Shown here: in pieces, positions 50,880 through 60,407 of the stretch
How the letters are laid out: every line of letters starts with the position of its first letter
Numbering within the stretch: position 1 is the first letter of the stretch
Source: JACMLD01 sp044227095
Lineage (GTDB): Bacteria; Bacteroidota; Bacteroidia; Chitinophagales; Chitinophagaceae
DNA length: 64,000 nucleotides
NCBI GenBank assembly: GCA_044227095.1
Contig: JBGAFV010000001.1
Span: forward strand, 2,914,001 to 2,978,000
Direction of reading: 5' to 3'
Notes under the pieces: model-generated
Databases searched by the model: none
The model's input: the letters and a program-made list of their open reading frames with translations, nothing else
What the model was told of the DNA's origin: nothing
Position numbers and translations under genes: made by a program

Positions 50880-52883
50880 ATGCAAGGAGAAGACGATTTA
50901 AGAGGACTTGCCAAAATAATGGCATTTATGAGGGCAGTAAGCATCATCATGGTGTTGATACACTTCTATTGGTTCTGCTTCGGGTTCTTTGCCCAACGTG
51001 GCTGGACACTCGAAATTATAGCCAAAATACTAATCAATTTCAACCGCACCGCCGGGCTGTTTTCAAACACCCTGTACACCAAAATTTTTGCTTTAGTCCT
51101 GTTGGCGTTAAGCTGTCTTGGAACAAAGGGCGTAAAGAATGAGAAGATAACATGGGGCAAAATATATGCTGCTTTAGTTATCGGTTTTATCCTGTTCTTC
51201 CTCAACGCTCCGCTTTTAAAATTATCCACAGGTATTGCCACTTCGCTGTACATCCTGACTACATCTTTAGGCTATATCGCCCTGATGATGGCAGGTGTAT
51301 GGATGAGCAGGTTATTGAGGAATAACCTGATGGACGATGTATTTAATAACGAAAACGAAAGTTTCCAGCAGGAAACCAAGTTGATGGAAAATGAATACTC
51401 CGTCAATCTGCCAACCAAGTTCTACTATAAAGGAAAATGGAATGACGGGTGGGTGAACGTAGTTAACCCTTTTCGTGCCTCGATTGTGTTGGGTACTCCG
51501 GGCAGCGGAAAATCGTATGCAATTGTAAATAATTACATTAAACAGCATATCGAGAAAGGGTTCAGCATGTATATCTACGACTTCAAGTTTGATGACCTTT
51601 CTACCATTGCCTACAACCATTTACTAAAGCACGCAGATAAATATAAGGTAAAGCCTAAGTTTTATGTAATCAACTTTGACGACCCACGCAAGAGCCACCG
51701 ATGCAATCCGCTTAATCCTGCTTTCATGACGGACATATCCGATGCTTACGAAGCGGCTTATACCATCATGCTGAACCTTAACAAAAGCTGGATTTTGAAA
51801 CAAGGGGATTTCTTTGTGGATAGCCCAATCATCTTATTAGCTGCCATCATTTGGTATTTGAGAATTTACCAAGATGGCAAATATTGTACATTCCCCCATG
51901 CGATAGAACTGCTGAATAAAAAATACGCAGACGTATTCACCATATTGACTTCATACCCGGAACTGGAAAATTATTTGTCGCCGTTCATGGATGCGTGGCA
52001 AGGCGGGGCGCAAGACCAATTACAGGGACAAATCGCATCCGCTAAAATTCCTTTGTCAAGAATGATAAGCCCGCAATTGTATTGGGTGATGACAGGGGAC
52101 GATTTTTCGCTCGATATTAATAACCCAAAAGAGCCAAAGATTTTATGCGTGGGTAATAATCCCGACCGACAAAATATTTATTCCGCAGCTTTAGGTTTAT
52201 ACAATTCACGCATTGTAAAACTCATCAATAAAAAGGGACAATTAAAGAGTTCCGTTATCATAGATGAATTGCCGACAATCTATTTCAGGGGACTGGACAA
52301 TCTTATTGCAACAGCACGTAGTAATAAGGTGGCAGTCTGTTTGGGCTTTCAGGATTATTCGCAATTGACAAGAGATTACGGCGACAAAGAAAGTAAGGTA
52401 ATCCAAAATACAGTGGGCAATATTTTCTCCGGTCAAGTGGTTGGCGAAACTTCCAAAAACCTTTCGGAGCGTTTCGGTAAGGTGTTGCAGAAACGCCAAA
52501 GCATGACCATTAACCGTAATGATAAATCCACGTCCATATCTACACAAATGGATAGCCTGATACCAGCCTCTAAAATCTCAACGCTTACACAGGGGATGTT
52601 TGTAGGAGCGGTATCGGACAACTTTGATGAGCGCATCGAGCAGAAAATTTTCCATGCCGAAATTGTGGTAGATAATGAAAAGGTTGCCGCCGAAACTGAA
52701 GCGTACAAACAGATACCGCAGATACTATCGTTTACAGATGAAACCGGAGCCGATAATATCAAGCAGGAAATTGATAGCAACTACAAACAAATAAAGCTGG
52801 ATGTTGTAAGCATTGTTGAAAACGAAATAGAACGTATCAAAAACGACCCGGATTTGCAGCATTTGGTGCAACAGGAAAAGTAA
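50880..52883 (+). CDS. mobC: Type IV coupling protein (VirD4/TraG family)
   Basis: A 667-residue coupling ATPase that connects the relaxosome with the secretion channel. Four membrane spans lie in the first 145 residues. The ATPase has Walker A GTPGSGKS at 205-212 and Walker B SVIIDELPTI (around 455-463), with an AVCLGFQDYSQL motif following. It is the usual third gene after mobA and mobB in these ICEs. It would work with TraG and TraA. Confidence 0.92.
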   Translation: MQGEDDLRGLAKIMAFMRAVSIIMVLIHFYWFCFGFFAQRGWTLEIIAKILINFNRTAGLFSNTLYTKIFALVLLALSCLGTKGVKNEKITWGKIYAALVIGFILFFLNAPLLKLSTGIATSLYILTTSLGYIALMMAGVWMSRLLRNNLMDDVFNNENESFQQETKLMENEYSVNLPTKFYYKGKWNDGWVNVVNPFRASIVLGTPGSGKSYAIVNNYIKQHIEKGFSMYIYDFKFDDLSTIAYNHLLKHADKYKVKPKFYVINFDDPRKSHRCNPLNPAFMTDISDAYEAAYTIMLNLNKSWILKQGDFFVDSPIILLAAIIWYLRIYQDGKYCTFPHAIELLNKKYADVFTILTSYPELENYLSPFMDAWQGGAQDQLQGQIASAKIPLSRMISPQLYWVMTGDDFSLDINNPKEPKILCVGNNPDRQNIYSAALGLYNSRIVKLINKKGQLKSSVIIDELPTIYFRGLDNLIATARSNKVAVCLGFQDYSQLTRDYGDKESKVIQNTVGNIFSGQVVGETSKNLSERFGKVLQKRQSMTINRNDKSTSISTQMDSLIPASKISTLTQGMFVGAVSDNFDERIEQKIFHAEIVVDNEKVAAETEAYKQIPQILSFTDETGADNIKQEIDSNYKQIKLDVVSIVENEIERIKNDPDLQHLVQQEK

Positions 52884-52926
52884 GGCAGGTCTTTCTATCT
52901 TGAAACAATCTAAATTACAGCATTTT

Positions 52927-52957
52927 ATTGTTCATTTTTCTTTTTTTTGTACTTTTG
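52927..52957 (+). promoter_or_regulatory. Promoter of the metal-efflux cargo
   Basis: ATTG at 52927-52930 and TACTTTTG (52950-52957) fit the -33/-7 consensus with a 19-base spacer. The start codon is only four bases after the -7 box, so the message may be nearly leaderless. Confidence 0.55.
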
Positions 52958-52961
52958 TAAA

Positions 52962-53348
52962 GTGAAAAATCTTATATCCATATTTTTCCTGACAATTTAC
53001 CTGTTCTCTACAACGGAGGCAGTTGAATTGCTCAAATTGCCAGTGGTTTTTCAGCATTACCATGAGCATAAGATGTTGGACAAGGATATGACTTTTTTGG
53101 CTTTTCTGGATATGCACTATATGCACGGTTCGCCCCACGATGCCGATTACGACAGGGATATGCAGTTACCTTTTAAAACCTGTGCTCATCCAATAATCGC
53201 TATTGCCAGTTATGTAGCACCTGTACCTATTTCCATAGCTGTACCAAAGGTTTTTTACGTTGAAAAGAAGCAACACTTGATTTACAACACCATAGGTTAT
53301 TCTTTCAACTACCATTCTTCTGTCTGGCAGCCTCCCAGAGCTTGTTAA
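52962..53348 (+). CDS. Small exported protein next to the RND pump
   Basis: A 128-residue protein starting with GTG at 52962, which opens a signal peptide (NLISIFFLTIYLFSTTEA). The mature part has His-rich stretches (FQHYHEHKMLDKDM, LDMHYMHGSPHDADYDRDMQ) that could bind divalent metals, and one Cys in FKTCAHP. It is immediately upstream of a heavy-metal RND pump gene. Similar small proteins accompany such pumps in Bacteroidota. A periplasmic metal chaperone or sensor role is an inference. Confidence 0.75.
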   Translation: MKNLISIFFLTIYLFSTTEAVELLKLPVVFQHYHEHKMLDKDMTFLAFLDMHYMHGSPHDADYDRDMQLPFKTCAHPIIAIASYVAPVPISIAVPKVFYVEKKQHLIYNTIGYSFNYHSSVWQPPRAC

Positions 53349-53665
53349 AATTTCACTGAAAGAGAAATTCCGTTTCCATTCCCGATGCTGTACATCGGGC
53401 AGTTATGTTATTGGACAATATTTCTGGTAAGGGATATAGTGCAATAGCTGTATGACTGCTGTATCGCCAACGTAATGTTTTTCCCGTTTGCCGAGCTGCT
53501 CCGTTTGCAAAAAATGTCCTCTTATGGACAATCACAATGGAGTGCCCCGAACGATAAAGACAGGCGTATGTTCGACCATTGTGGTTGTGGTTGCGGCTGC
53601 CCCGTGCATTCGGCAGGGTATTGCATTCTCTTTCCTTTTTCCCATTTAACAAGTAAAAGATTATT
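53349..53665. other. Spacer before cusA/czcA with a Cys-rich short ORF
   Basis: A perfect hairpin CCCGATG/CATCGGG lies at 53381-53399. A 65-codon frame (53475-53672) containing a Cys/Gly cluster (DHCGCGCGCPVHS) ends overlapping the pump's ATG. It may be a translated leader peptide that couples to the pump gene, but this is not certain. Confidence 0.4.
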
Positions 53666-56600
53666 ATGCTGAATAAAATCATTGAGTTCTCTATCAAGAA
53701 CAAACTCATTATAGGGCTGTTTATGCTTGCCCTTATCGGTTACGGCGTTTATGAAGTACGACGTCTGCCCATTGATGCTGTACCTGACATTACCAACAAT
53801 CAGGTGCAGGTCATTACCACCGCTCCGGCACTCGGTGCCCCTGATGTGGAACGTTTGATTACGTTCCCTATTGAACAGGTTAACAATAATATCCCCGGTC
53901 TGCTTGAACTCCGCAGCTTTTCCCGTTTCGGGCTATCGGTGGTTACGATAGTATTTGATGACAACACTGATATTTACTGGGCAAGGCAACAGGTTGCGGA
54001 AAGATTGCAACAAGCGCAGGAACAGATACCGAAAGGATTTGGGACACCTGTACTTGCTCCTGTTACAACAGGATTAGGCGAAATCTACCAATACTCTGTC
54101 CGTCCCAAAAAAGGCTATGAAAATAAATACAACGCTATGGAGCTGCGCACCATTCAGGACTGGATAGTCCGCAGGCAACTATTGGGTGTGAAAGGCGTAG
54201 CCGAAGTAAGCAGCTTTGGCGGCTTGCTCAAACAATATGAGATTGCCGTAACGCCGGAAAAGCTGATGGCTTACAACATTACCATTGGCGATGTATTCAG
54301 CGCACTCGAAAAGAACAACCAAAATACAGGTGGTGCATACATAGAAAAAGGCCCCACCATTTTGTTTATCCGCAGCGAGGGTTTGGTAGGCAATATGGAT
54401 GACATTCAGAACATCGTTGTCAAAAACCTGCCCGATGGCACACCGCTTTTAATCCGTGACATTGCGGAAGTCCACTTTGGGAACGCACCGCGCTACGGAG
54501 CAATGACCTACAACGGTCAGCAGCAGGTTTCGGGGGCGGTAGTGATGATGCTGAAAGGCGCAAACAGTAATGAAGTCATTAAAAACATCAAACAGCGGAT
54601 TGCGCAGATAGAAAAAACGCTGCCCGAAGGAGTTACGATAGACCCGTTCCTTGACCGTACCAAAATGGTGAACAATGCTATCAGTACCGTTACCAGAAAC
54701 CTGATGGAAGGTGCGCTGATTGTGATTTTTGTACTGGTGTTATTCCTCGGCAATCTCCGTGCGGGACTGCTCGTAGCCTCGGTTATCCCACTGTCTATGC
54801 TGTTTGCCATTATCTTGATGAACACCTTTGGCGTGAGTGGCAACCTGATGAGTTTGGGTGCTTTGGACTTTGGTTTGATTGTGGACGGTGCGGTAATTAT
54901 CGTGGAAGCGGTCATGCACAAACTGTCGCACAGCAAGCGGTTCAGGAATGTAAACAATCTTTCCCAGCCAGAAATGGACAAGGAAGTACAAACTTCCGCT
55001 TCGGGAATGATGAACAGTGCGGTCTTCGGGCAAATCATTATTCTAATCGTTTACCTGCCCATTTTTACGCTGGAGGGCATTGAGGGCAAAATGTTCAAGC
55101 CAATGGCGCAGACCGTAGCCTTTGCCCTGCTCGGTGCATTCATCCTTTCGCTCACTTATATACCGATGATGAGTACCTTGTTTTTGAGTAAGAAAATTAC
55201 GCACAAACAAACGTTTTCGGACAGAATGATGGGTCGTTTGGAGCGTTTTTTCCAAAAATACCTGACCAAACTTTTGCGTTATCAAAAAGCTGTTCTTGCA
55301 ACCGTGTTGGGCTTGTTTGTGGCAGCAGCTTTTGTGCTAACTACATTGGGCGGCGAGTTTATCCCATCGTTGCCCGAAGGCGATTTTGCGGTAGATACAA
55401 GAGTTTTGCCGGGCAGCAACCTGAACACGTCCATTGACGCAGTTTCCAAAGCCTCCAAAATCATCCTCGAAAAATTTCCCGAAGTGGAAAAAGTAGTAGG
55501 TAAAACCGGGAGCAGCGAAGTACCTACTGACCCGATGGCGGTAGATGCCTCGGATATGATGATTATCCTGAAACCTCGCAGTGAATGGACTTCCGCACAA
55601 ACCTATCCCGAACTGGAAGCAAAGATTTCAAAGGAACTGGAAGCAGTTCCGGGTGTTTCATTTGGCTTCCAATATCCTGTGGCGATGCGTTTCAACGAAC
55701 TGATTTCGGGGGCAAGACAGGATGTTGTTTGTAAAATTTTCGGTGAAAATTTAGATACATTGGCAAGCTATGCCAACAAGTTGGGAAAAATCTGTAACAC
55801 GGTAAAAGGTAGCGAAGCCTTGTATGTGGAAGCTGTAACCGGTATGCCACAGATTGTGGTCAAATACAACCGCGCCGCCATTGCCCAATATGGTATGAAC
55901 ATCAGCGACATCAACCGTGTGGTCAATGCCGCATTTGCGGGCGAAAGCAGCGGTATGGTGTATGAGGGCGAAAAGCGGTTTGACCTCGTGGTGCGGCTTA
56001 CGGGAGACAAAAGGAAGAAGCTGGAAGATGTACAGCACCTTTTGGTAGCAACGCCGCAGGGTACGCAAATTCCTTTAAGTACCGTGGCAAGCGTGGACAT
56101 AGAAGAAGGGTTGAACCAGATACAGCGTGAAAATTCGCAACGGCGGATTATTGTGGGCTTCAACGTCCGTGGCAGGGACATCCAAAGCACTGTTCATGAA
56201 TTGCAGCAGAAAGTGCAGCAGCAGATAAAACTGCCACCGGGTTATTACATCACTTACGGTGGTGCTTTTGAAAATCTGGAAGCTGCCAAACAGCGTTTGT
56301 ATGTGGCGGTTCCGGTTTCGCTGGTACTGATTTTCCTACTCTTGTTCTTTGCATTTCGTTCTGTTAAGCAAGGCTTGCTCATCTACACCTCCATACCACT
56401 TTCCGCCATTGGTGGCATTTTTGCCTTGGCGATAAGAGGTATTTCGTTCAGCGTGAGTGCGGGTATCGGTTTTATCGCCCTGTTCGGTGTAGCCGTGCTG
56501 AACGGCATCGTACTGTTGGGCGAATTTAACCGCCTGAAGAAAGAGGGGTATACCGATTTGAAACGCATTGTCATTATGGGAACCAAAACCCGTTTGCGCC

Positions 56601-58009
56601 CTGTGCTGATGACGGCTTTTGTGGCTTCTTTGGGATTTTTACCGATGGCACTAAGCCACGGAGAAGGTGCAGAAGTGCAAAGACCATTGGCAACGGTGGT
56701 GATTGGAGGCTTACTGATTGCCACATTCCTGACGCTTTTTGTACTGCCTATCTTGTATATGATGTTCAATAAAGGTGTTTCCATTTCTAAAAAAGCAACA
56801 GGGGTTGTTTCCGTTCTGTTGTTGTTAATGGCAACAAATGCAAATGCCCAAATCCCGATAACATTACAGCAGGCAATTGACACCGCTTTGACGAATAACC
56901 GTTCTGTAAAAAACGAAAGGCTGAAAACCGAATACCGTCAGAAACTTATTCAGTCGGGAACAAGCATCCCGGCAACGCAGGTTTTCGGTGAGTATGGACA
57001 AATCAACAGTTTTTACAAAGACACAAGGCTGGGCATTTCGCAGACCATCAATTTTCCGACCGTTTATAAACGGCAAAAGGAACTGCTGAACGAGGAATGG
57101 AAAAGCAGCGTGCTGAACGTGGGCGTACAGGAAGCGCAGCTTAAAAAGCAGGTAGCACAGGTGTTTTACACGCTCGTGTACCTGCAACAGAAAAAAGCGT
57201 TGCTGCAAAAGAACGATACTCTTTTTGCAGAATTTCTCGACAAAGCCACACTTCGTTTCAACAAGGGCGAGAGCAACGTACTCGAAAAGACCACTGCCGA
57301 AAACCAGCGTGGACAAATCAGGTTGCAGCTTTCGCAATTGGAAAAAGATATAGAAATCTTGCAGTTGCAGTTCCAATTACTGTTGAATACCGAAACGGTT
57401 TTTGTCCCGTCCGAAAATGCAATATTGGAAAACAATATTGCAGGTATAGATACTGCGACACTGGCTGCACATCCCGCTATGCAGTTTTTGAAACAGCAAC
57501 AGCAAATTGCGCAAGCTGCCACAAAAATGGAACGCTCCAAATTGTCGCCTGACCTGACTTTGGGCTACAATATTACCGGGATGAAAGGAATGGGTGCGGA
57601 CGATAAGGTGTACAACAGCACACCCCGTTTTCAGGCGGTGCAGGTGGGTTTGGGCATCCCGATTTTTACGGGTGGTCAGAAAGCAAAAATCAATGCGGCA
57701 AAAATTAACGAGGAAGTAGCTGCAAAAGATTACGAACTCAACCTGAAAAGTTTTGAAGCCGCCTTTGCCTCGGCGTTGAAGCAGTACCAGAAATATCAGG
57801 AAGCGGTCGCTTATTTTGAGAACACCGCATTGAAAAATTCCGAAACCATTACCACTACCGCCAACAAGCAGTTTCTGAACGGCGACATCAATTATCTGGA
57901 ATGGGCGTTGCTTATAGGTCAGTCGGTCAGCATCAAAAGTGATTACATAGAAGCGGTAAAAAGCAGGAACAGCGCTATTGCCGAACTTAATTTTTATCTC
58001 AATAAATAA
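53666..58009 (+). CDS. czcA: CzcA-type heavy-metal RND efflux pump fused to a TolC-like domain
   Basis: A 1447-residue fusion. Residues of about 1-1035 are an RND inner-membrane pump with 12 membrane spans. The proton-relay motif DFGLIVDGAVIIVE places D401, D407 and E414 where CzcA has D402, D408 and E415, pointing to divalent metals (Co, Zn, Cd) rather than Cu/Ag. Residues of about 1040-1447 are an OEP (TolC) domain starting QIPITLQQAIDTALTNN. Between them (about 1042-1061) is a segment with Lys-Lys, a hydrophobic core and NANA before Gln, just like a signal peptide. Fusions of this type are known in Bacteroidota annotation. The adaptor is the next gene. Confidence 0.93.
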   Translation: MLNKIIEFSIKNKLIIGLFMLALIGYGVYEVRRLPIDAVPDITNNQVQVITTAPALGAPDVERLITFPIEQVNNNIPGLLELRSFSRFGLSVVTIVFDDNTDIYWARQQVAERLQQAQEQIPKGFGTPVLAPVTTGLGEIYQYSVRPKKGYENKYNAMELRTIQDWIVRRQLLGVKGVAEVSSFGGLLKQYEIAVTPEKLMAYNITIGDVFSALEKNNQNTGGAYIEKGPTILFIRSEGLVGNMDDIQNIVVKNLPDGTPLLIRDIAEVHFGNAPRYGAMTYNGQQQVSGAVVMMLKGANSNEVIKNIKQRIAQIEKTLPEGVTIDPFLDRTKMVNNAISTVTRNLMEGALIVIFVLVLFLGNLRAGLLVASVIPLSMLFAIILMNTFGVSGNLMSLGALDFGLIVDGAVIIVEAVMHKLSHSKRFRNVNNLSQPEMDKEVQTSASGMMNSAVFGQIIILIVYLPIFTLEGIEGKMFKPMAQTVAFALLGAFILSLTYIPMMSTLFLSKKITHKQTFSDRMMGRLERFFQKYLTKLLRYQKAVLATVLGLFVAAAFVLTTLGGEFIPSLPEGDFAVDTRVLPGSNLNTSIDAVSKASKIILEKFPEVEKVVGKTGSSEVPTDPMAVDASDMMIILKPRSEWTSAQTYPELEAKISKELEAVPGVSFGFQYPVAMRFNELISGARQDVVCKIFGENLDTLASYANKLGKICNTVKGSEALYVEAVTGMPQIVVKYNRAAIAQYGMNISDINRVVNAAFAGESSGMVYEGEKRFDLVVRLTGDKRKKLEDVQHLLVATPQGTQIPLSTVASVDIEEGLNQIQRENSQRRIIVGFNVRGRDIQSTVHELQQKVQQQIKLPPGYYITYGGAFENLEAAKQRLYVAVPVSLVLIFLLLFFAFRSVKQGLLIYTSIPLSAIGGIFALAIRGISFSVSAGIGFIALFGVAVLNGIVLLGEFNRLKKEGYTDLKRIVIMGTKTRLRPVLMTAFVASLGFLPMALSHGEGAEVQRPLATVVIGGLLIATFLTLFVLPILYMMFNKGVSISKKATGVVSVLLLLMATNANAQIPITLQQAIDTALTNNRSVKNERLKTEYRQKLIQSGTSIPATQVFGEYGQINSFYKDTRLGISQTINFPTVYKRQKELLNEEWKSSVLNVGVQEAQLKKQVAQVFYTLVYLQQKKALLQKNDTLFAEFLDKATLRFNKGESNVLEKTTAENQRGQIRLQLSQLEKDIEILQLQFQLLLNTETVFVPSENAILENNIAGIDTATLAAHPAMQFLKQQQQIAQAATKMERSKLSPDLTLGYNITGMKGMGADDKVYNSTPRFQAVQVGLGIPIFTGGQKAKINAAKINEEVAAKDYELNLKSFEAAFASALKQYQKYQEAVAYFENTALKNSETITTTANKQFLNGDINYLEWALLIGQSVSIKSDYIEAVKSRNSAIAELNFYLNK

Positions 58010-58022
58010 TAACAGTAAATCA

Positions 58023-59159
58023 ATGAAAAAATTAATTGTCCTTATAAGTGCATTGGTGCTGCTTGCCTCTTGCGGCGGCAAGAAAAACAATGAACAGCAG
58101 GAGCAGCAGCCTGTCAACAAAGTGGAAAATGTAGTTGCCCTTACCGATGCCCAATATAAAAACGCAGGTATAGAAACAGGCAACATCGAAAACAAAACTA
58201 TTTCATCGGTACTGAAACTAAACGGAAAGATAGACGTGCCGCCACAAAACATGGTGTCTGTCAGCGTTCCTTTGGGCGGCTATTTAAAGTCCACGAAATT
58301 ACTGCCCGGCTTACACGTAAGCAAGGGCGAAGTACTGGCCATAATGGAAGACCCGCAGTATATACAGTTGCAGCAGGACTACCTTACTGCAAAGGCGCAG
58401 CTTTCGTTCAACGAAAGTGAATACAAAAGGCAAAAAGACCTGAACGAAAGTAAAGCCGCCAGCGACAAAGTATATGAACAGGCAAAGGCAACCTACCAGA
58501 CCCAATACGTGCTGATAAAATCGCTGGAACAGAAGCTAAGGCTGGTAGGCTTGAACCCTGCCAATGTAACCGCAGGCAATATTTCAAAAAGTATCAACAT
58601 CTATTCTCCCATCTCCGGTTTTGTATCGGCGGTAAACGTCAACATCGGCAAATATGTCAATCCGAGCGATGTGCTGTTTGAGTTGGTCAATCCGAACGAC
58701 ATTCATCTGGCATTAACGGTTTTTGACAAAGACCTGAACAAGCTGGCAGTAGGACAGCATTTATTGGCTTATACCAATACGCATCCCGAAAAGAAATACC
58801 CCTGCGAGGTTATTTTAATCAGCAAGAACCTTTCCGGCGACAATGCCGCACAAGTCCATTGTCATTTTGAGGAGTACGACAAAAATTTGCTGCCCGGAAT
58901 GTTTATGAACGCAGACGTGGAAATTTCGGGAGCTAATACCGCTGTACTGCCCGATGATGCCATTGTCCGTTTTGAGAACAAGAACTATGCTTTCGTGCAG
59001 AAAGGGAACAGGCAGTTTGAAATGACCGAAGTGCAAATTGGAAATTCCGAAAACGGTTTTACGGAAATCATTGACGGGGCAAAACACGCCGGACAGATGT
59101 TTGCTACCAAAGGAGCTTATAATCTTTTAATGGTTTTGAAAAATACAGCAGATGATTAG
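58023..59159 (+). CDS. czcB: RND periplasmic adaptor (CusB/CzcB-like), lipoprotein
   Basis: A 378-residue membrane fusion protein with lipobox LASC at about residue 18. It shows a barrel-sandwich (SVSVPLGGYLKSTKLLPG), an alpha hairpin rich in Gln/Lys/Glu at about 110-170 and beta-barrel domains. It links the RND pump to the TolC part. I use the ATG at 58023 (MKKLIVLISALVLL); an upstream start in the end of the pump gene is rejected. Its last bases overlap the start region of the next gene. Confidence 0.9.
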   Translation: MKKLIVLISALVLLASCGGKKNNEQQEQQPVNKVENVVALTDAQYKNAGIETGNIENKTISSVLKLNGKIDVPPQNMVSVSVPLGGYLKSTKLLPGLHVSKGEVLAIMEDPQYIQLQQDYLTAKAQLSFNESEYKRQKDLNESKAASDKVYEQAKATYQTQYVLIKSLEQKLRLVGLNPANVTAGNISKSINIYSPISGFVSAVNVNIGKYVNPSDVLFELVNPNDIHLALTVFDKDLNKLAVGQHLLAYTNTHPEKKYPCEVILISKNLSGDNAAQVHCHFEEYDKNLLPGMFMNADVEISGANTAVLPDDAIVRFENKNYAFVQKGNRQFEMTEVQIGNSENGFTEIIDGAKHAGQMFATKGAYNLLMVLKNTADD

Positions 59160-59160
59160 T

Positions 59161-59910
59161 ATGAAACCTGTATTGCTATTTATAATCTTAACGCTTTCGT
59201 TGGGCTTAAAAGCCCAAACCAAAAGTATGGATACGTTGAACCTTAATGACAATGCGTATAAATTTTCGGCAAAAAAGCTGATAGTTCCCTCCGTGCTGGT
59301 TTCCTATGGTGTGTTGAGTTTGACAGTGGACGGTCTGAAATCGCTCAACAAGTCCACCCGCTATGAAAGCAGCGAGCATATTACGCCCGGAGCTAAAATT
59401 GACAATTATATGCAGTATGTGCCAGCCATAGCGGTCTATGGACTTAACCTTGCCGGAGTAAAAGGAAAGCATAATTTTAAGGACAGAACCATTATATATG
59501 CCACGTCCCAATTAGTTTTAGCAGCCATCGTATTGCCGACAAAGCATTTGGTACACGAGGAACGTCCCGATGGTTCTAACAACCTGTCATTCCCGTCAGG
59601 ACATACGGCTACGGCATTTTCGTCCGCACAGTTTATGTTCCGGGAGTACAAGGACAGCAATTTCTGGTTAAGCATTTCTGGTTATCCCATTGCTGCAATG
59701 ACCGGCATTTACAGGGTTTTCAACGACAAGCATTGGGTGGGTGACGTAGTTGCCGGAGCGGGAATAGGCATCCTGTCCACCGAAATCGCCTACTGGCTGT
59801 TTCCCGTTACCTCAAAATGGTTTGCTTCAAAAAAAGACAAAGGAGCATTTTCCTTAGTTCCTTTTTACCAGTCAAAAAATATAGGTCTAACAATTATTAA
59901 AACATTTTAA
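59161..59910 (+). CDS. PAP2-family phosphatase, exported
   Basis: A 249-residue protein with a signal segment ending LKAQT. The three PAP2 motifs are present: KxxxxxxRP (KHLVHEERP), SFPSGHTATAF and RxxxDKHWVGD. These enzymes remove phosphate from phosphatidic acid, undecaprenyl diphosphate or related lipids at the membrane face. In this cluster it lies between the metal adaptor and the redox genes; an ATG three codons earlier (59152) overlaps the adaptor gene's end. Confidence 0.87.
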   Translation: MKPVLLFIILTLSLGLKAQTKSMDTLNLNDNAYKFSAKKLIVPSVLVSYGVLSLTVDGLKSLNKSTRYESSEHITPGAKIDNYMQYVPAIAVYGLNLAGVKGKHNFKDRTIIYATSQLVLAAIVLPTKHLVHEERPDGSNNLSFPSGHTATAFSSAQFMFREYKDSNFWLSISGYPIAAMTGIYRVFNDKHWVGDVVAGAGIGILSTEIAYWLFPVTSKWFASKKDKGAFSLVPFYQSKNIGLTIIKTF

Positions 59911-59937
59911 ACAATGAAACAACAAAAAAAAATAACA

Positions 59938-60381
59938 ATGAAGAAAGTCCTGTTTGTGCTTGTCGCCATTTTTGCGCTTATGCAACTGTACCACCCGGCA
60001 AAGAACATTTCCGGTGGAGTGTCAGCCAATGCAATTGAGCGCCATTACAACGTACCGCAGAATGTTGGTACGTTGTTAAGAACCAGTTGTTATGACTGCC
60101 ATTCCAATAATACCAAATATCCGTGGTACAATAACATTCAGCCGGTAGCTCTTTGGCTTAACAGCCACATCAATGATGGAAAAAGGCATTTGAATTTTGA
60201 CGAGTTCGACACTTATCCTGCGGAAAAGAAAATCAAAAAATTACAGGAGATAGCAAAGACCGTTGAAAAAGACGAGATGCCTTTGTCTTCCTATACCTTA
60301 ATCCACGGCGATGCCCGCCTTAGTACAGAAAACAAAAAGGTACTGATAGACTGGGCTACCGCCTTGTCCAAAGCACAGTAA
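59938..60381 (+). CDS. Haem-binding domain protein, exported
   Basis: A 147-residue protein with an N-terminal membrane/signal segment (KVLFVLVAIFALMQL) and one CxxCH haem site (SCYDCHSNNTKYPWY) at about residues 47-51. The rest matches the haem-binding domain family often seen as small c-type cytochromes of Bacteroidota (AEKKIKKLQEIAKTVEKDEMP). It would pass electrons in the periplasm. The ATG at 59938 is preferred; one eight codons earlier is possible. Confidence 0.85.
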   Translation: MKKVLFVLVAIFALMQLYHPAKNISGGVSANAIERHYNVPQNVGTLLRTSCYDCHSNNTKYPWYNNIQPVALWLNSHINDGKRHLNFDEFDTYPAEKKIKKLQEIAKTVEKDEMPLSSYTLIHGDARLSTENKKVLIDWATALSKAQ

Positions 60382-60407
60382 CAAATTAATTAACTAAACA
60401 AGAAAAA

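Noticed and set aside
57377..58252. Long open frame on the minus strand across the TolC part of the pump
   Set aside because: It is antisense to a clearly coding gene with strong domain matches; its translation shows no recognisable protein pattern.
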